Shown: in pieces, positions 43,599-50,896 of the stretch
Layout of the letters: each line of letters starts with the position of its first letter
How positions within the stretch are numbered: position 1 is the first letter of the stretch
Assembly (NCBI GenBank): GCA_029261395.1
Contig: JAJDBJ010000036.1
Coordinates: forward strand, 1-64,000
DNA: 64,000 bases
DNA from: Nitrospinaceae bacterium
GTDB taxonomy: Bacteria > Nitrospinota > Nitrospinia > Nitrospinales > Nitrospinaceae
Reading direction: 5' to 3'
Program-made: the position numbers and the translations under genes
The notes under the pieces: model-generated
What the model saw: the letters and a program-made list of their open reading frames with translations, nothing else
Database searches by the model: none
Told to the model about the DNA's origin: nothing

Positions 43599-44585
43599 TC
43601 AATCGCGGGAATCAGTCTTGGCGAAATTGCCTCCAGGCGCCAGCCTGGACAGACCGGCCAAGAGGCTTCCGAGAATGCAATGGGTGAGCGCCGAGATGGC
43701 TCCCGGTACGGTGGCCAGCCCAAAGGCGGTAAAATTGCTCCGTGCCAGCTCCGTCGCCAAGCCGGAGTTCTGCATGCCCACCTCCACCGAAATCGTCCGG
43801 GCGTCCTGATCGCGGATTCCGAGGCTCCGGGACAGACCGTAGCCCAGCAGGAATCCCAGTAAATGCAGAATCACCACCGCCCACAAAAGGGACATGCCGC
43901 TTTCCAGAATGGCTTCCTTCTTGGCGGCGAGTATGAAGTCGACAATGAACACGATCGACAGCACCGCCAGAAACGGCGTATAGGCGGTGACTCGCGCTAC
44001 CCATCGGTGAAAAAAGTGATTGAGGGCGATGCCTCCTGTTACGGGAAGGATGACTACCACGAAGGTTTTTTTCAGCAGGCCGAGGGTGTCCACATCCACC
44101 GCCGTGCCGGTCAGAGATTCCGAAGCGGATTGCACCAGCCAGGTGGTCAGCAGAGGCGTCATCAGCACCGCCAGCAGAGTCGAGCAGGTGGTGAGGGTGA
44201 CCGACAGGGCAACGTTCAACTTGGCAATGAAACAGACTACGTTGGACGCCGTGCCGCCGGGGGAACATCCCACCAGCACCAGACCGATAATGAAGTCGAT
44301 CGGCAGTTTGAATAAATGTGCCAGCCCGAAGGCCACCAGCGGCATGAGGAGGTATTGCAGGCCCACGCCGAGCAGGATCGTTCCGGGGATTTCCAGAATT
44401 CGTACGAAATCCTTGGCCGTTAGCGTCAACCCCATGCTGAGCATGATGAGAGCGAGGAAATACGGAATCCAATCCGGCTGGAACCAGGTGGCCGTGGCGG
44501 GTTCCCACAACGCCAGGCCCGCGCCGAGCACCACCCACACGGGAAACGCATTGGCCAGCGTGATGAAAAGTTTTTCGCCGGGCAA
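43599..44585 (-). CDS. Bile acid:sodium symporter (BASS) family transporter
   Basis: A 328-residue protein with about ten hydrophobic helices. VLVGCSPGGTASNVVCF and GMQNSGLATELAR are the two crossing motifs of the BASS/SBF fold, which bind sodium. Bacterial members carry organic anions such as pantoate, pyruvate-like acids or amino-acid precursors. The substrate is not evident. The last 15 codons run into sequence related to the interspersed family (RLAPGG is read from CCTCCAGGCGC on the other strand), so the C-terminus may be altered. Confidence 0.9.
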   Translation of the reverse strand: MPGEKLFITLANAFPVWVVLGAGLALWEPATATWFQPDWIPYFLALIMLSMGLTLTAKDFVRILEIPGTILLGVGLQYLLMPLVAFGLAHLFKLPIDFIIGLVLVGCSPGGTASNVVCFIAKLNVALSVTLTTCSTLLAVLMTPLLTTWLVQSASESLTGTAVDVDTLGLLKKTFVVVILPVTGGIALNHFFHRWVARVTAYTPFLAVLSIVFIVDFILAAKKEAILESGMSLLWAVVILHLLGFLLGYGLSRSLGIRDQDARTISVEVGMQNSGLATELARSNFTAFGLATVPGAISALTHCILGSLLAGLSRLAPGGNFAKTDSRD

Positions 44586-44637
44586 GGCCCGGGGCTGATT
44601 TTTTTCGGCGATCTCGGTGTCCTCTGTGATGTTTAGC

Positions 44638-44674
44638 TCCCCCTTGTAAAGGGGGCCGGGGGGATTCTTCCTTT
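44638..44674. repeat. REP-like hairpin CCCCCTT...AAGGGGG
   Basis: CTCCCCCTTGTAAAGGGGG forms a hairpin followed by CCGGGGGGATTC. It is similar in design to the palindromes at 29957-30032. It lies between the methyltransferase and BASS genes and has no T-run in the gene direction. Confidence 0.5.
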
Positions 44675-44685
44675 AACTTTTGTAG

Positions 44686-44714
44686 TTGCCCCGTTTACGG
44701 GGCGGTTTTAACAA
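44686..44714. repeat. Short repeat with hairpin, left of methyltransferase gene
   Basis: TTGCCCCGTTTACGGGGCGG followed by TTTTAACAA. It matches TTTACCCGTTTACAGGGG and its GGTTTTAAATT continuation at 45428-45458 in the same orientation. Each unit contains a GC hairpin (GCCCCG / CGGGGC). On the plus strand it resembles a weak terminator, but no plus-strand gene ends here. Confidence 0.5.
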
Positions 44715-45365
44715 CTATTTTGATTTCTGGACGATGATGCTGGAGTAGGCCTGATCGTTGTCCTCATACGCCTGGTAGCGGATGATTTTCATATCCTTGA
44801 ACGCCTCCAGCAGTTCGTTGGTTTTCAACAGCCACTTGGGATTGAACTTCTGATGTTTCAGGTGGTCGATGTTGTAGGTTTCGATGATCGCCATGCCGCC
44901 GGGCTTGAGCGCGTCGTTGATCTGCGGCCACAGGTCTCTCTGCATGTAATACATCAGGAGAATTACGTCGTAGGCGTTCTTCTCCAGTTGATGATTTTCC
45001 AGATCGACGACGCGTGTTTCAATTTTCACCCCATTCTGTTTCGCCAGTTGGTGCGCCTTGGCGAGGCCTTTCTCCGAGATGTCCAGTCCGACCACCTCGA
45101 ACCCCTGCGTGGCAAGGAACACTCCATTCCTGCCCTCACCAATGGCGATATCCAGTGCCTTGCCTTTGGGCAGTAGATGGACATTCTGCTTGAGAAACGG
45201 CACCGGTTCCTTGCCGAATATAAAGGCTTCGGTGCTGTATTTTTTGTCCCAGCGGTCCTTGTCGCGCGGTTTGGCGTCCAGCAGTGGAGCGCCCGCCACA
45301 GCGGTAACTATCAGAAAAGCCAAGGTGTTTAGCAGGATTTTTTTAAGGGGAGAATCGAGACTCAT
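44715..45365 (-). CDS. Class I SAM-dependent methyltransferase with an N-terminal export or anchor segment
   Basis: A 216-residue TehB-like methyltransferase. ALDIAIGEGRNGVFLATQG is the SAM-binding motif I, VVGLDIS motif II, and YDVILLMYYMQRDLW the later strand. Before it lies a basic-hydrophobic N-terminus (PLKKILLNTLAFLIVTAVAG) that reads like a signal peptide or membrane anchor. This is odd, because SAM is not known to be present outside the cytoplasm. The ATG at 45365 has GGAGG six bases upstream, so the hydrophobic part is translated. Short direct repeats flank the gene. Confidence 0.8.
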   Translation of the reverse strand: MSLDSPLKKILLNTLAFLIVTAVAGAPLLDAKPRDKDRWDKKYSTEAFIFGKEPVPFLKQNVHLLPKGKALDIAIGEGRNGVFLATQGFEVVGLDISEKGLAKAHQLAKQNGVKIETRVVDLENHQLEKNAYDVILLMYYMQRDLWPQINDALKPGGMAIIETYNIDHLKHQKFNPKWLLKTNELLEAFKDMKIIRYQAYEDNDQAYSSIIVQKSK

Positions 45366-45427
45366 GAACGCCTCCAGTAGAGTATGATGGCGTAAATTGT
45401 ACTCCAACCCCCCAACCTGTCAAGCCA

Positions 45428-45458
45428 TTTACCCGTTTACAGGGGAGGGTTTTAAATT
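45428..45458. repeat. Short repeat with hairpin, right of methyltransferase gene
   Basis: TTTACCCGTTTACAGGGGAG followed by GGTTTTAAATT, in the same orientation as the unit at 44686-44714. The stem is CCC(G)TTTAC(A)GGG. Together the units bracket the methyltransferase gene. Confidence 0.45.
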
Positions 45459-45499
45459 GTAAACTTGGGTCAACTTTTCCCATTCATGCGGAGTGTGCA

Positions 45500-46063
45500 A
45501 TGTTGCAGACGGTTTTCATGCGGCGGCGGGTTATCGGGTTGTTTGTACTGGCGGTTTTCGGATTCCAGGCTTTTCTTGTGTCCACCCTGTGGGCGGGTGA
45601 TGCCGTTCAGAAAAAACCGGTGGCGACATCTGCCGACCAGCGTTTTGCGGATTTCGGAGACGGCACCCTTCTTGATACTAAGTCCAATCTCATGTGGATG
45701 AAACTCGATTACTGGCTGATCGAAAAGAAATGGGTGAACTGGTACACCGCTATGGAATTTGCGCAACGCATGAATAACAAGAAATTCGCGGGCTATGAAG
45801 ACTGGCGCCTGCCGACTCCTGAAGAAGCCATGCAACTCTACGACCGGCGCAAACGGAACGTCGACAAGGACGGCGACAAGGTGTTCATCGATCGCATCTT
45901 CCCGAAAGGCGGCGGCTGGGGCACCTGGACCAGTTCCGAAAAGGGGGGGCAAGCCATCGTTGTTTCCTACAAGGATGAAGGCGGCCAAGCCTATCAGGAT
46001 AAAATCAATGGCCCCGACGCGTTTCTCCGCCTGGTGCGCGGCCCCGTCTCCTCGATAAAATAA
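45500..46063 (+). CDS. Exported DUF1566 (Lcl C-terminal domain) protein
   Basis: A 187-residue protein with a signal peptide (VIGLFVLAVFGFQAFLVSTLWA). The mature part has RFADFGDGTLLDTKSNLMWM, then DWRLPTPEEAMQLYD, GTWTSSE and FLRLVRG, the pattern of the DUF1566/Lcl_C domain, a C-type-lectin-like fold related to SUMF1. The ATG at 45500 has GGAG six bases upstream. Function unknown; probably periplasmic. Confidence 0.85.
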   Translation: MLQTVFMRRRVIGLFVLAVFGFQAFLVSTLWAGDAVQKKPVATSADQRFADFGDGTLLDTKSNLMWMKLDYWLIEKKWVNWYTAMEFAQRMNNKKFAGYEDWRLPTPEEAMQLYDRRKRNVDKDGDKVFIDRIFPKGGGWGTWTSSEKGGQAIVVSYKDEGGQAYQDKINGPDAFLRLVRGPVSSIK

Positions 46064-46327
46064 GCATAAAGACCAACGCCCGGTTGACTCGTTATGTTAT
46101 CAAAAAGGGCCTGTTGCATTAGCCAGTACTCTTTTTAGAGGGTTTTTCCGCCTCCTCATGTTTGTAGTACAAACCATGACAACATAAACAACGAATCCAT
46201 GATGGTAGCGCTCGGGATAAATGTGTATTCTGTCTGCGCTTGGTGGGGTTCCGTTGGAAACATTTTTATGAAGGTCCCCATACGCCAATTGAAATTCAAA
46301 AATCTTTCTCTAAATTTGGAGGTTTTC
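46064..46327. other. Intergenic region before the DUF1264 lipoprotein
   Basis: About 260 bases. The plus-strand frame of the next gene is open here but would give an unlikely N-terminus; the lipoprotein signal starts at 46328. No terminator or RNA gene is evident. The region probably holds the promoter of the lipoprotein gene. Confidence 0.35.
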
Positions 46328-46861
46328 ATGAAACTGTCAAAAGTATTTTTTCTTTCTTTGGTTATGATCAGTATGACCGCGGCCTGCGCCACTGCCGGGG
46401 ATAAGGCATCCAAGGCTCCACCCAGTCCGTTGGATGGCTACACCATTCACGTCAGCGCTCCACATGTGATGGACGGTGAAGTGATGGGCCCTTTTCATCA
46501 TTATTGCAAACCTATCAACGACGACGTGATCCAATGCATCCTTTTTGAGTCTACCGAACCCAACGCGCGTTTGACGGAGATCGAGTATATGGTTTCCAAA
46601 AAACTGGCGCGATCAGCGATTCCTGAATGGTCGCACAAGAAAAACTGGCACGACCACAAACAGGAGATCGAAACCGGACGCGTGGCGGTGCACTACCCCA
46701 CCGATAAGGAAACGGTCGATAAAATTGTCAGCCATGTCTCGGACACGGACGGCATCATTTTCCACCTGTGGCCGGACGGTGCTCCCATTCCTGACGGCTC
46801 CGTTGGCATCCCCCAGTCGGTAGGGCATTGGGAAGCGTTGCATGGTAAAATCAGCGAATAA
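46328..46861 (+). CDS. DUF1264 (OBAP-like) lipoprotein
   Basis: A 177-residue protein. MKLSKVFFLSLVMISMTAAC is a lipoprotein signal with the lipid-linked Cys at the end. The mature part has the DUF1264 pattern: HVMDGEVMGPFHHYCKPIND, QCILFESTEPNARLTEIEYM, WHDHKQEIETG and FHLWPDG. The family includes plant oil-body-associated proteins; bacterial roles are unknown. The ATG at 46328 has GGAGG six bases upstream. A strong terminator follows, so the cytochrome genes are separate. Confidence 0.85.
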   Translation: MKLSKVFFLSLVMISMTAACATAGDKASKAPPSPLDGYTIHVSAPHVMDGEVMGPFHHYCKPINDDVIQCILFESTEPNARLTEIEYMVSKKLARSAIPEWSHKKNWHDHKQEIETGRVAVHYPTDKETVDKIVSHVSDTDGIIFHLWPDGAPIPDGSVGIPQSVGHWEALHGKISE

Positions 46862-46871
46862 ATGACAAACT

Positions 46872-46911
46872 GGATTCCCTCTTTCCATCCGGGAAGAGGG
46901 AATCCCTTTTT
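46872..46911 (+). terminator. Intrinsic terminator of the DUF1264 gene
   Basis: A perfect 12-bp stem, GGATTCCCTCTT and AAGAGGGAATCC, with a 10-base loop, followed by CTTTTTC. It lies 10 bases after the stop codon. Confidence 0.95.
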
Positions 46912-46922
46912 CGGTTCAATCA

Positions 46923-47351
46923 ATGCGTATTCAAATTCTATTCATATTGACGGGGACAATGGTTTTTCTGCTCGGGCAACCGGTCCGGGCGTTTCATCCC
47001 AGTGTGTACACCCCGCGCGTTCCTCCGGATCAGTTGGAAGAAATCCAGGAGATCGAAAGCCCTTTCGAAACCACCCCGGAACGGATCGAGGCAGGACGTC
47101 AGGTTTTTTTCGGCAAAGGATTGTGTGTTACCTGTCACAGTAAAAACGGCAAGGGGGTGCGGATGCCCGGTCACGCGCCCCGCAATTTTACCGATGCTCA
47201 ATGGCAGGATGCCCGCACCGACGGCGAGTTGATGTGGATTCTCAAAAACGGCAGTCCCGGTACGGGCATGCCGAAAAGGGTGGGTCAGGGTATCACCGAG
47301 GAAGAGGGCTGGAACGTGATCCAGTTTATCCGTACCTTTCGCGGGCAATGA
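46923..47351 (+). CDS. Monoheme c-type cytochrome (exported)
   Basis: A 142-residue class I cytochrome. The signal peptide (ILFILTGTMVFLLGQPVRA) is followed by CVTCH (68-72) and the methionine ligand Met116 in GTGMPKR. It shares the ILKNGSPGTGMP segment with the cytochromes at 48679 and 49212. It should carry electrons in the periplasm. It starts just after the terminator of the upstream gene, within 15 bases, and has no obvious ribosome site. Confidence 0.93.
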   Translation: MRIQILFILTGTMVFLLGQPVRAFHPSVYTPRVPPDQLEEIQEIESPFETTPERIEAGRQVFFGKGLCVTCHSKNGKGVRMPGHAPRNFTDAQWQDARTDGELMWILKNGSPGTGMPKRVGQGITEEEGWNVIQFIRTFRGQ

Positions 47352-47414
47352 GAGTGTCCTGAGTCGGAATCAGTTGAAAATCGGTCTGCAAATGGTTTCA
47401 CTCTTTCCTCCCTG

Positions 47415-47443
47415 TTGCAGGGGGCGGATTACGGGCGTATTAT
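47415..47443 (+). promoter_or_regulatory. Predicted promoter of the cytochrome cluster
   Basis: TTGCAG at 47415, a 17-base spacer and TATTAT at 47438. It lies about 115 bases before the di-heme peroxidase gene and would drive 47559-50877. Pattern-based only. Confidence 0.4.
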
Positions 47444-47558
47444 GATGTTGTTCGGCATAGAAAACACGCGATGCTCAAAAATTCTCAAGCTTGAGTCCCT
47501 CAATTCCCAAGAAAGAGGTTTGGAAGGGATTTGAAAATTCAACCGAGGAGGGTCAATC

Positions 47559-48650
47559 ATGAAGCCCGTTTATTATTTCGCCCTATGCGCGGCTTTTCTT
47601 TTCGCTTGTTCCGGCGAGAAGGAACAGCCCGCTGAATCCAAAACAGATACAGCCTCCGTTGAGGCCGAGGACACGTCTTTTTATGAGCCGATGCCTGCAG
47701 GGATTTATCCCCAGGACAACCCCTGGTCGCAGGACAAGGAGGATTTGGGCAAACTGCTTTATTTTGATCCCCGCCTCTCTGGCGACAACTCAATCAGTTG
47801 TGCGACCTGCCATCACCCGGATAAGGGATGGAGCGACGGTCTGCCCCGTTCGATCGGATTCGGCGGCAAGGAATTGGGACGCCATTCGCCAACGGTGATC
47901 AACAGCGGTTACTTTGAAGTTCAGTTCTGGGACGGACGCGCACCGACGTTGGAAGCGCAGGCCAAGGGGCCTATCCAGGCCGCGGTCGAGATGAACCAAA
48001 AAGCCGACGAGCTGATCGAAGAGCTCGGCGCCATCCCGGAATATCGTGAAAGATTCAGCAAGGTGTTCGGTGATTCTGGAATCACTTTCGACAATATTGC
48101 CAAGGCTATTGCCACGTTCGAACGATCCGTGGTCTCCAAAAACTCCGCCTATGACAAGTACATGGAAGGCGATAAAAATGCCATGTCGCCTGCGGCGGTA
48201 AATGGAATGAAATTGTTCTTCGGCAAGGCCAAGTGCAGTATTTGTCACAACGGTCCGGCTTTGACCGACAGTGGTTTTCATAACATCGGCGTCAAGCAAC
48301 ATGGCCCACTCACTGTAGACCTGGGGCGTTACAATATTTCCAAAGAAGATTCTGACAAGGGCGCCTTCAAGACACCGGGACTGCGTAGTATTTCGCAATC
48401 GGCGCCTTATATGCACGATGGTAGTGAGGCGACGTTGAAAGACGTGGTGGATTTTTACAACCGGGGCGGCGATGTCGCGAAAAACCGGAGCCCTTTCATC
48501 ACGCCATTGGAGTTGAGTGATCAGGAAGTGCTGGAGATGATCGAGTTTCTGAAAGCGCTTGATGGTGAACCGATCAATATAACGATCCCAAAACTTCCAG
48601 CGGTGGTGGAAACAGAAAAAGGTAAATCGAAAACCGGCAAGAAGGCTTAA
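47559..48650 (+). CDS. Di-heme cytochrome c peroxidase / MauG-type lipoprotein
   Basis: A 363-residue protein. The N-terminus MKPVYYFALCAAFLFAC ends in a lipobox Cys. It has two haem motifs: CATCHHPDKGW (Cys81, Cys84, His85) and CSICHNG (Cys226, Cys229, His230), with FDPRLSGDNSISC before the first. This is the order of bacterial cytochrome c peroxidases and MauG-like proteins. It could reduce peroxide or oxidise a partner in the periplasm. It heads a run of four same-strand cytochrome genes with 28-43 base gaps. GAGGAGGG precedes the ATG. Confidence 0.95.
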   Translation: MKPVYYFALCAAFLFACSGEKEQPAESKTDTASVEAEDTSFYEPMPAGIYPQDNPWSQDKEDLGKLLYFDPRLSGDNSISCATCHHPDKGWSDGLPRSIGFGGKELGRHSPTVINSGYFEVQFWDGRAPTLEAQAKGPIQAAVEMNQKADELIEELGAIPEYRERFSKVFGDSGITFDNIAKAIATFERSVVSKNSAYDKYMEGDKNAMSPAAVNGMKLFFGKAKCSICHNGPALTDSGFHNIGVKQHGPLTVDLGRYNISKEDSDKGAFKTPGLRSISQSAPYMHDGSEATLKDVVDFYNRGGDVAKNRSPFITPLELSDQEVLEMIEFLKALDGEPINITIPKLPAVVETEKGKSKTGKKA

Positions 48651-48678
48651 GCTGTCAAATTGAGAGGGGAGCGGTCGT

Positions 48679-49179
48679 ATGCGATTCAAATGTTGGAAGC
48701 GATATTTGTTGCAATGGCAGGTTTGCTTGATGGGGGTTCTGTGGATGGGGTTGGTTTTTCCTGAACCGATGTTTGCCCAACAACAAAAAAGACATGACGA
48801 GCCTTCTGGTATCTGCCCACAGCCACGCAAGACAGTGACGGCGCCCGATGAATATCTAAAGCTGAAGAATCCACTCGAAGTGAACCCGCAAAATATTCTG
48901 GCCGGGAAAACACTCTTTCATATAGACGCTAAGCCCACCGCCTGTAAAGTTTGTCATGGCATCAGCGGCGACGGATTGGGCATCCTGTTCCACCGGGTAG
49001 ACCCCAAGCCGCGAAACTTTACATGTGTTCACACCATGGACGACCTTCCCGACGGCCAATTGTTCTGGGTCATCAAGAACGGTTCTCCGGGAACGGCCAT
49101 GCCGTCCTTCAGTTATCTGGAAGACGATCAGGTGTGGGAATTGATTCTGTATCTCCGAAGTTTTTCCAAAAAAGAATAA
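48679..49179 (+). CDS. Monoheme c-type cytochrome (pair member 1)
   Basis: A 166-residue exported cytochrome with a signal-type N-terminus (CLMGVLWMGLVFPEPMFA) and CKVCHG (Cys89, Cys92, His93). The Met ligand probably lies in GTAMPSF. Before the haem site is GICPQPRKTVTAPDE, shared with the next gene's GVCPQTRSTAQAPDE. The two are paralogues. The ATG has GAGGGGAG eight bases upstream. Electron-transfer role in the periplasm is inferred. Confidence 0.92.
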   Translation: MRFKCWKRYLLQWQVCLMGVLWMGLVFPEPMFAQQQKRHDEPSGICPQPRKTVTAPDEYLKLKNPLEVNPQNILAGKTLFHIDAKPTACKVCHGISGDGLGILFHRVDPKPRNFTCVHTMDDLPDGQLFWVIKNGSPGTAMPSFSYLEDDQVWELILYLRSFSKKE

Positions 49180-49211
49180 TTTTTAAATTTGATAGGTGAT
49201 AGGGCGGTCGC

Positions 49212-49772
49212 ATGAAATTTAAAGGAAACGGATGGTTGGTTGTTGCGGTCTTATTGGTTCTTGGAGGATGTGTGGCCCCGGAGTTTGTCTCAGCCGCCGA
49301 GGCTTCTTCCGAAGAAAACCAACTGCTGGCTATGCACCATGGGCGACCGCACGGCGGTCGGCACGAGCGGCATCAGCATCATCACGGCATGGGGCGTGGC
49401 GGGCAGGGCGTTTGTCCGCAAACCCGGTCCACTGCCCAGGCACCGGATGAAATCGCTCAACAGGAAAATCCGTTTGAATCCAATGCAGAAAATTTCATCA
49501 AGGGGGAATCGCTGTATCAATGGACGGCGGAGCCCAGCCCGTGCAAGATTTGCCACGGACCCGCCGGCAACGGGCTTGGCATGATGACGCAGGGCCTATC
49601 CCCCATGCCGCGCAATTTTACCTGCTCACAAACCATGCAGGAAATTTCCGACGGACAAATGTTCTGGATCATTAAAAACGGTTCGCCCGGAACTGGAATG
49701 CCCGCTTTTAAATTTTTATCCGACGACGAAATTTGGAAATTGATTATATACATCCGGCATTTTGATAAATAG
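49212..49772 (+). CDS. Monoheme c-type cytochrome lipoprotein with His-rich segment (pair member 2)
   Basis: A 186-residue protein with lipobox LGGC (Cys20). A His/Gly/Arg-rich stretch, MHHGRPHGGRHERHQHHHG, at residues 41-59 could bind metal. Then come GVCPQTRSTAQAPDE, the haem site CKICHG (Cys111, Cys114, His115) and GTGMPAF with the Met ligand. It is paralogous to the 48679 product beyond the His-rich part. The membrane anchor suggests it docks at the outer or inner membrane facing the periplasm. Confidence 0.92.
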   Translation: MKFKGNGWLVVAVLLVLGGCVAPEFVSAAEASSEENQLLAMHHGRPHGGRHERHQHHHGMGRGGQGVCPQTRSTAQAPDEIAQQENPFESNAENFIKGESLYQWTAEPSPCKICHGPAGNGLGMMTQGLSPMPRNFTCSQTMQEISDGQMFWIIKNGSPGTGMPAFKFLSDDEIWKLIIYIRHFDK

Positions 49773-49815
49773 CCATTAATGAATCACAGCAACATCAAAT
49801 GATTGGGGGTGGGCT

Positions 49816-50877
49816 ATGCGTTGGGAAATAATTTCTAATCTCAAATCGTATCGAGTGAGTCTGGCGTTTCTCTTATTGTTCTTTCTGGGCTGTGCGGCTC
49901 CGGTCAACAAGAAAAATGAGGCGCAAGCGAGTGATACTGGTGCAGGCGCAAAACTTGTTCAGGGAGCCTGCTCCTCCTGCCATAAATTTTCCGGTCAGCC
50001 GGAAACCAAATTCAATCTGAAAGCTCCCGACCTGATGTGGGGTGGCGTGAAATACCAGCGAGCCTGGCTGGAGCGATGGCTTCAGGGCCAGGAGGAGAAT
50101 CTGTATCCCAACGGCTACCGGTGGGATCAGGCTGGCGGATCTGAAAAACACATGACGGTATCCAGAGAAGACGCGGTCGCGGTTGCGGATTATTTTGAAA
50201 CGAACCTGCTCGATGAGCGCGTTGCGAAAAATGCCATCGACTTATCCCAATTCACCGAGCAGGAACGGGATTTCGGTGCGGTCATTTTCAAGCAGTACTC
50301 CTGTTTCGGATGCCACCAGATCCAGGAAGACGGCAAAAATGTCGGTGGACCCATCAGCGCCAATTTATACGACTCGGGAAACCGTTATAACGTTGACTGG
50401 CTGTACCGGTTTGCGTTAAACCCGCAGGATTTCACACCGCACAGCGGGGAATACCTGGCGGATTTGAGCGGTCTGGGTGTGCGTTATGTGGTCGGGTATT
50501 TGATGACGCTGGGAGTTAAGGATTATAAATTCTATGAGCCTTGGAAATCGGAGACCTTTCAAAAAGCCGATGCCAACCGGGGAGCCGCGGTCTACAAAAA
50601 CTATTGCACGCAATGCCACGGCATGGAAGGCAAGGGCGACGGTCCCGGCGCGGCGGGTCTCGATCCCAAACCAGCGGTGCATGCCGTCTTGCCGCTGAGC
50701 GACTATCCGGAAGACTATCTTTACAACGTGGTGTATTACGGAGGCAAAACCGTCGGTAAATCTCCCGATATGCCGGATTGGGGATTGACGATTCCGCCAC
50801 AGGATCTGGCCGATCTCATCGCCTATCTGCGCGCCACATTTAAAGGGGCGCCAGAGGAAGCGCCGTCTGCTCCGTGA
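49816..50877 (+). CDS. Triheme c-type cytochrome lipoprotein
   Basis: A 353-residue protein with lipobox LGC (Cys26) and three haem motifs: CSSCH (52-56), CFGCH (163-167) and CTQCH (264-268). The three haem domains follow each other, the last ending in a Met ligand in SPDMPDWG. It probably joins an electron-transfer chain with the two monoheme cytochromes and the di-heme peroxidase upstream. It ends 20 bases before the convergent ettA. Confidence 0.93.
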   Translation: MRWEIISNLKSYRVSLAFLLLFFLGCAAPVNKKNEAQASDTGAGAKLVQGACSSCHKFSGQPETKFNLKAPDLMWGGVKYQRAWLERWLQGQEENLYPNGYRWDQAGGSEKHMTVSREDAVAVADYFETNLLDERVAKNAIDLSQFTEQERDFGAVIFKQYSCFGCHQIQEDGKNVGGPISANLYDSGNRYNVDWLYRFALNPQDFTPHSGEYLADLSGLGVRYVVGYLMTLGVKDYKFYEPWKSETFQKADANRGAAVYKNYCTQCHGMEGKGDGPGAAGLDPKPAVHAVLPLSDYPEDYLYNVVYYGGKTVGKSPDMPDWGLTIPPQDLADLIAYLRATFKGAPEEAPSAP

Positions 50878-50896
50878 AGCCGATGGTTATTTCTTC

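Noticed and set aside
44686-44714. Plus-strand terminator at GCCCCGTTTACGGGGC
   Set aside because: No plus-strand gene ends here and a related sequence occurs on the other side of the methyltransferase gene, so it is treated as a repeat.
47790-48830. A 346-residue minus-strand frame across the di-heme peroxidase gene
   Set aside because: Antisense shadow of a gene with two haem motifs; its own sequence is unlike a folded protein.
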